Positions 61,190-64,000 of a DNA stretch of 64,000 nucleotides are shown one piece after another. This DNA comes from Methanomassiliicoccales archaeon RumEn M1 (lineage in GTDB: Archaea; Thermoplasmatota; Thermoplasmata; Methanomassiliicoccales; Methanomassiliicoccaceae): contig LJKK01000055.1 in NCBI GenBank assembly GCA_001421185.1, forward strand, positions 58,747-122,746. Direction: 5' to 3'. A model generated the notes under the pieces. The model had not been told where the DNA came from and did no database searches. It worked only from the letters and a program-made list of their open reading frames with translations. A program made the translations under genes and the position numbers. How positions within the stretch are numbered: position 1 is the stretch's first letter; each line of letters opens with the position of its first letter.

Positions 61190-62431
61190 TCATCCCTTGG
61201 GCGGGACGAGCCTTTGCACCCGGCCCGTGGTTCCGGACGGCCCCTCGGTCATCGAGGTCATGACGTACAGCTCGCCTTCGGCGTCCTCGCCGAACGCCAG
61301 GACGTACTCGCCCAGCTCCTTCCGTCTGTGGATCGCCATCTCCTCCATGTTCCATCGTCCGTCATCGCCCTCGGTGCCGACGAACAGCCTGCCCTTGGGA
61401 GAGCCGCTCTTTCCGCTCAGATCGCCGAAGACGTACTTGCCGAAGAGATGGGGCATCGACCGGCCCCGGTAGACGTACCCTCCGATGACGGCCGTGCCGA
61501 TGCCGCCCCGCCGGTTGGCGGCGTTGGGATATTCCAGGATGGGATCGATGAGCTCCTCCCCCCTCGCCCCGCGGTCCGGACAGTCGTCCATCTCCGCCCG
61601 GTTGTCCCGATGGTCGAAGCAATGGCGCCCCTCCCGGATGCGCCAGCCGTAGTTTCCGCCCTTGACGATGATGTCGACCTCCTCCCATCTCGTCTGGCCC
61701 ACGTCGCCGGCGAACAGTCGGCCCGTGGCGCGGTCGAACGAAATGTGGTACGGGTTCCTCAGCCCGTAGGCGTAGATCTCCGGCAGCCCGCCGCCCCTGG
61801 CGAACGGATTGTCCTCCGGGATGCCGTACTCCCGGCCTTCCGAGGGATGGTCCACGTCGATGCGCAGGACCTTGCCCAGCATGGTGTTCAGGTCCTGCCC
61901 ATTGCCGGTCTCGGGATTGTGGCCGAGGCCCTTATCGTTCTGCGCGCCGCCGTCCCCCAGAGGGACGTACAGCATGCCGTCCGGTCCGAAGCAGATGTGC
62001 CCCCCATTATGGTTCATCTGCGGCTGCTGGACCTTCAGCACGGTGCGGACCTCTCGCGGCCGGCCGTCCTCCATCGCGTACTCGGACAGGACACTGGTGC
62101 TGTTCCAGCCCCGGGTCTCGGGCGGGGCGTTGTAGTAGAGATAGAACTTGCCGTTCTGGTCGAACCTCGGATGGAAGGCCATGCCCAGCAGCCCCCTCTC
62201 GTCGTACCCGGGGTCCAGGTCGACCATGTCCTCGCTGATGTCGAGGAACAGCGTCGCTTCGCCATCGACCAGTAGATGGACCTTGCCCACCTGATCGACG
62301 ATGAACATCCTGCCGCTGCCGTCCGCAGGGCACGCCATGCAGACCGGGTTCGCCAGACCGTCGAGCACCGTTTCCAGGCCGACGGTCGTGCCCCCTCTCC
62401 TCGTCATGGGAACGATCGTGCCTTGTTCCAT
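61190..62431 (-). CDS. PQQ-dependent sugar (glucose/sorbosone) dehydrogenase-like protein 1
   Basis: 413 residues from MEQGTIVPMTRRG; the longer frame is upstream. The six-bladed quinoprotein propeller shows in ERGLLGMAFHPRFDQNGKFY, YVPLGDGGAQNDKGLG, LRNPYHISFDRATGRLFAGD and EVDIIVKGGNYGWRIREG. No signal peptide is evident. Relatives oxidise aldose sugars with PQQ, but PQQ use in archaea is not assured. Divergent from its paralogue at 62589. Confidence 0.85.
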   Translation of the reverse strand: MEQGTIVPMTRRGGTTVGLETVLDGLANPVCMACPADGSGRMFIVDQVGKVHLLVDGEATLFLDISEDMVDLDPGYDERGLLGMAFHPRFDQNGKFYLYYNAPPETRGWNSTSVLSEYAMEDGRPREVRTVLKVQQPQMNHNGGHICFGPDGMLYVPLGDGGAQNDKGLGHNPETGNGQDLNTMLGKVLRIDVDHPSEGREYGIPEDNPFARGGGLPEIYAYGLRNPYHISFDRATGRLFAGDVGQTRWEEVDIIVKGGNYGWRIREGRHCFDHRDNRAEMDDCPDRGARGEELIDPILEYPNAANRRGGIGTAVIGGYVYRGRSMPHLFGKYVFGDLSGKSGSPKGRLFVGTEGDDGRWNMEEMAIHRRKELGEYVLAFGEDAEGELYVMTSMTEGPSGTTGRVQRLVPPKG

Positions 62432-62588
62432 GCCAACACCGGTGAGGGACTTGGCATCCCGGGGTAGATAAACCGCCACGGTCACCGGCCGGCCGACGGG
62501 CCTCAGGGGGCGGCGGAAACCTTCATAATGGGCGGCCTGGGATAGCAACTGACATGCGCCGCCGGTATCAGGGCGTTGGGAGGCAACG

Positions 62589-63701
62589 ATGGACGCCGTA
62601 GATAGTTGGTGGGTGTTCCCCGGGTTCAGGATCGAGCTGGTGGCCACCGGGCTTCATAAGCCGGTCAATGTGGCCATCTCTCATCGGCCGAACGGCCCCA
62701 TGCTCTACGTCTCCGAGCTATATGGCCGCATCCGCTACGTCACTAGGGACTGCCAGGTCGGCACGTTCGCCGAGGGCCTGCTGAACTACGAGCCCGACTA
62801 CGTGCTGCCCGGCTCGGGCGAATCGGGCGTCACTGGCCTTAGCGTGGACCCCGCCTCGGGGGACGTGCTGGCATCGATGTTGTACCTCGACGGCGGCAAA
62901 CCGTTCTCCAAGGTGGTGAGGATGAGCAGCGCCGACGGCCTGAAGGCCGACACCATGGAAGTGATACTGGACGGCATACCGTCCACCTTCAACGCCCACC
63001 AGATCCAGGCGTTGACGATCGGCCCCGACGGGAAGCTGTACGTCAACCTGGGCGACGGCTACCATGAGCCGGAGGCAGCCCGTCGGGACGACGATCTGCG
63101 AGGAAAGGTGCTGCGCATGAACCTGGACGGCTCGGTCCCGGACGACAACCCGGTCGATGGCAGCCTCGTCTATGCCAAGGGGTTCCGCAACCCCTTCGGG
63201 GCGGCGTGGAGGCGCAGCGACCGCTCCCTCTACATATCGGACAACGGGCGACAGTCGTACGACCGCATCGCCCGCGTCGAGCCAAATGGCGATTATGGCT
63301 GGCCGCCCGACATGAGGCGGGGCTCGCTCTTCTGGTGGACCTTCACGCAGGCGCCGACGGCCCTCGGCTTCGCGGAGGACGGACAGTTCGGCGAACGGTT
63401 CAACGACCATTTGTTCGTCGCCCTGGCCGGCCCGGCCCGGTACAAGGCGCCCTCGATGAAGGGGAAGAAGATAGTGAAGCTCGAGCTGGGCAGCGAGGGC
63501 GTCCTCTCCTATGACGATTTCGTCGTGTACGCAGGCGATGGATTGGCCATGCCCGTCGGTCTGGCGTTCGGCCCTGACGGGATGTACTTCACCGACCTGC
63601 ACGGCGAGGGCGACGTGTACGGGAAGAAGCCTGGCGGCAACGTGTTCCGCGTGGTGAGGTCGGAGGGAGGTGAAGGTCCTGGAAAAGGGCTGCTCTATTG
63701 A
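62589..63701 (+). CDS. PQQ-dependent sugar dehydrogenase-like protein 2
   Basis: 370 residues of the same propeller family: IELVATGLHKPVNVAIS, LTIGPDGKLYVNLGDGYHEP, AKGFRNPFGAAWRRSDRSLY and VEPNGDYGWPPDMRRG. More distant from gene 1 than a recent duplicate. It has no signal peptide. It overlaps the DUF2769 gene by 32 bases. The 157-base divergent spacer presumably holds both promoters. Confidence 0.85.
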   Translation: MDAVDSWWVFPGFRIELVATGLHKPVNVAISHRPNGPMLYVSELYGRIRYVTRDCQVGTFAEGLLNYEPDYVLPGSGESGVTGLSVDPASGDVLASMLYLDGGKPFSKVVRMSSADGLKADTMEVILDGIPSTFNAHQIQALTIGPDGKLYVNLGDGYHEPEAARRDDDLRGKVLRMNLDGSVPDDNPVDGSLVYAKGFRNPFGAAWRRSDRSLYISDNGRQSYDRIARVEPNGDYGWPPDMRRGSLFWWTFTQAPTALGFAEDGQFGERFNDHLFVALAGPARYKAPSMKGKKIVKLELGSEGVLSYDDFVVYAGDGLAMPVGLAFGPDGMYFTDLHGEGDVYGKKPGGNVFRVVRSEGGEGPGKGLLY

Positions 63702-63936
63702 TTCGAGGGACCGATGGGTGGAGGACGATGAACGGAACTTCCGCGAGTGCTATTGCCCTGGATGTCCAACCCACAACGAGTGCATGAAGGCTGGCGGCGA
63801 GAAACTATACTGCGCCCGCCAGACCTCCAGGTGCGAGATAGTGCGCCGGGGTTGCGAATGCGGCGAATGCACGGTGGCCATCCGCGCGCGGCTCTCCCTC
63901 AACTACTATTGCCAGGACGGTCCGGCGAGGTTCTAG
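63670..63936 (+). CDS. DUF2769-like cysteine-rich protein
   Basis: About 85-88 residues with nine cysteines (CYCPGCPTHNEC, then LYCARQTSRC, GCECGECTVA), matching the archaeal DUF2769 family of unknown function, probably metal-binding. GTG at 63670 is the first standard start, but the GGAGGTGA site at 63667-63674 is better placed for a CTG at 63679. It overlaps the dehydrogenase gene by 32 bases. Confidence 0.75.
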   Translation: MKVLEKGCSIDSRDRWVEDDERNFRECYCPGCPTHNECMKAGGEKLYCARQTSRCEIVRRGCECGECTVAIRARLSLNYYCQDGPARF

Positions 63937-64000
63937 TCCCGGCGGCCGCCGGGCTCACGCCTCTTGGCCGCCGGGTCCCGGGCCCTGAGCAGCGGGAGGC
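63933..64000 (-). CDS. Possible C-terminus of a leftward gene (partial)
   Basis: On the minus strand a frame ending RREPGGRRD then TAG (63935-63933) stays open to the window edge. Its stop overlaps the DUF2769 stop as CTAG. Only about 22 codons are visible, so this is a weak call. Confidence 0.25.
   Translation of the reverse strand, partial: LPLLRARDPAAKRREPGGRRD

Overview
The window looks like part of a high-GC archaeal chromosome, most likely from the Thermoplasmata/Methanomassiliicoccales side of the methanogens. That placement is inference. It rests on archaeal TATA boxes and leaderless starts, an RLI/ABCE1 ATPase, archaeal-type MetRS, FKBP and FtsZ genes, an FprA-type flavodiiron protein, a DUF2769 protein, and many secreted Ig-like/BspA-like surface proteins.

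Layout. (1) 1-11.4 kb is chromosome: the arginine genes argC(end)-argJ-argB-argD, two membrane proteins, an ACT-type protein, a class III aminotransferase with a cupin, a methyltransferase, tRNA-Thr(TGT), an M42 peptidase, an FKBP isomerase and tRNA-Arg(CCT). (2) 11.45-38.46 kb is a 27-kb integrated element. It sits in the 3' end of tRNA-Arg(CCT) and is bounded by 22-bp direct repeats. (3) 38.46-38.69 kb is a relic of an older element of the same family. (4) 38.7-64 kb is chromosome again: a 1295-residue BspA-like surface protein, an ICMT-like methyltransferase, an Lrp regulator, a flavin disulfide reductase, PHP proteins, an HTH-CBS regulator divergent from metK, fprA, RLI, metG, a roadblock protein, an unknown protein next to ftsZ, a PAPS-reductase-like protein and two divergent PQQ-dependent sugar dehydrogenase paralogues.

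The element has four blocks. Next to tRNA-Arg is a tyrosine integrase whose last codons lie inside the tRNA, then a palindrome-rich control region and a winged-helix regulator. An AT-richer cargo block (about 13-21.4 kb) carries a DUF1828-like pair, an AlbA_2/Schlafen-like protein, a 951-residue fused N6-adenine methylase and a trypsin-like protease, which looks like defence or competition cargo. A leftward block (32.9 to 21.5 kb) encodes at least seven exported or membrane proteins (PKD/Ig-like domains, a putative beta-propeller, InlB-type repeats, paired C-terminal membrane helices), then a tiny two-helix membrane protein, a P-loop ATPase with a C-terminal HTH, and an HEVVH zincin. This resembles the membrane-protein-plus-ATPase morphogenesis modules of enveloped archaeal viruses, but no known capsid gene is recognisable. 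A second leftward block (37.7 to 33.0 kb) is a chain of about 17 tiny overlapping genes, many of them cysteine-rich. It begins with an HNH protein and ends with a serine recombinase and a ribbon-helix-helix protein. Between it and attR lies a non-coding, iteron-like inverted repeat region that could be an origin.

Several small genes not obvious from ORF length alone are annotated here (33, 54, 46, 36, 48, 29 and 56 residues). Three start/stop overlaps appear to use CTG or ATA instead of ATG. Five genes (argJ, the 5.4-6.6 kb secreted protein, the element ATPase, fprA and the PAPS-reductase-like gene) are broken by single-base indels. Most are in short G/C runs, so draft-sequence errors are at least as likely as real pseudogenes.
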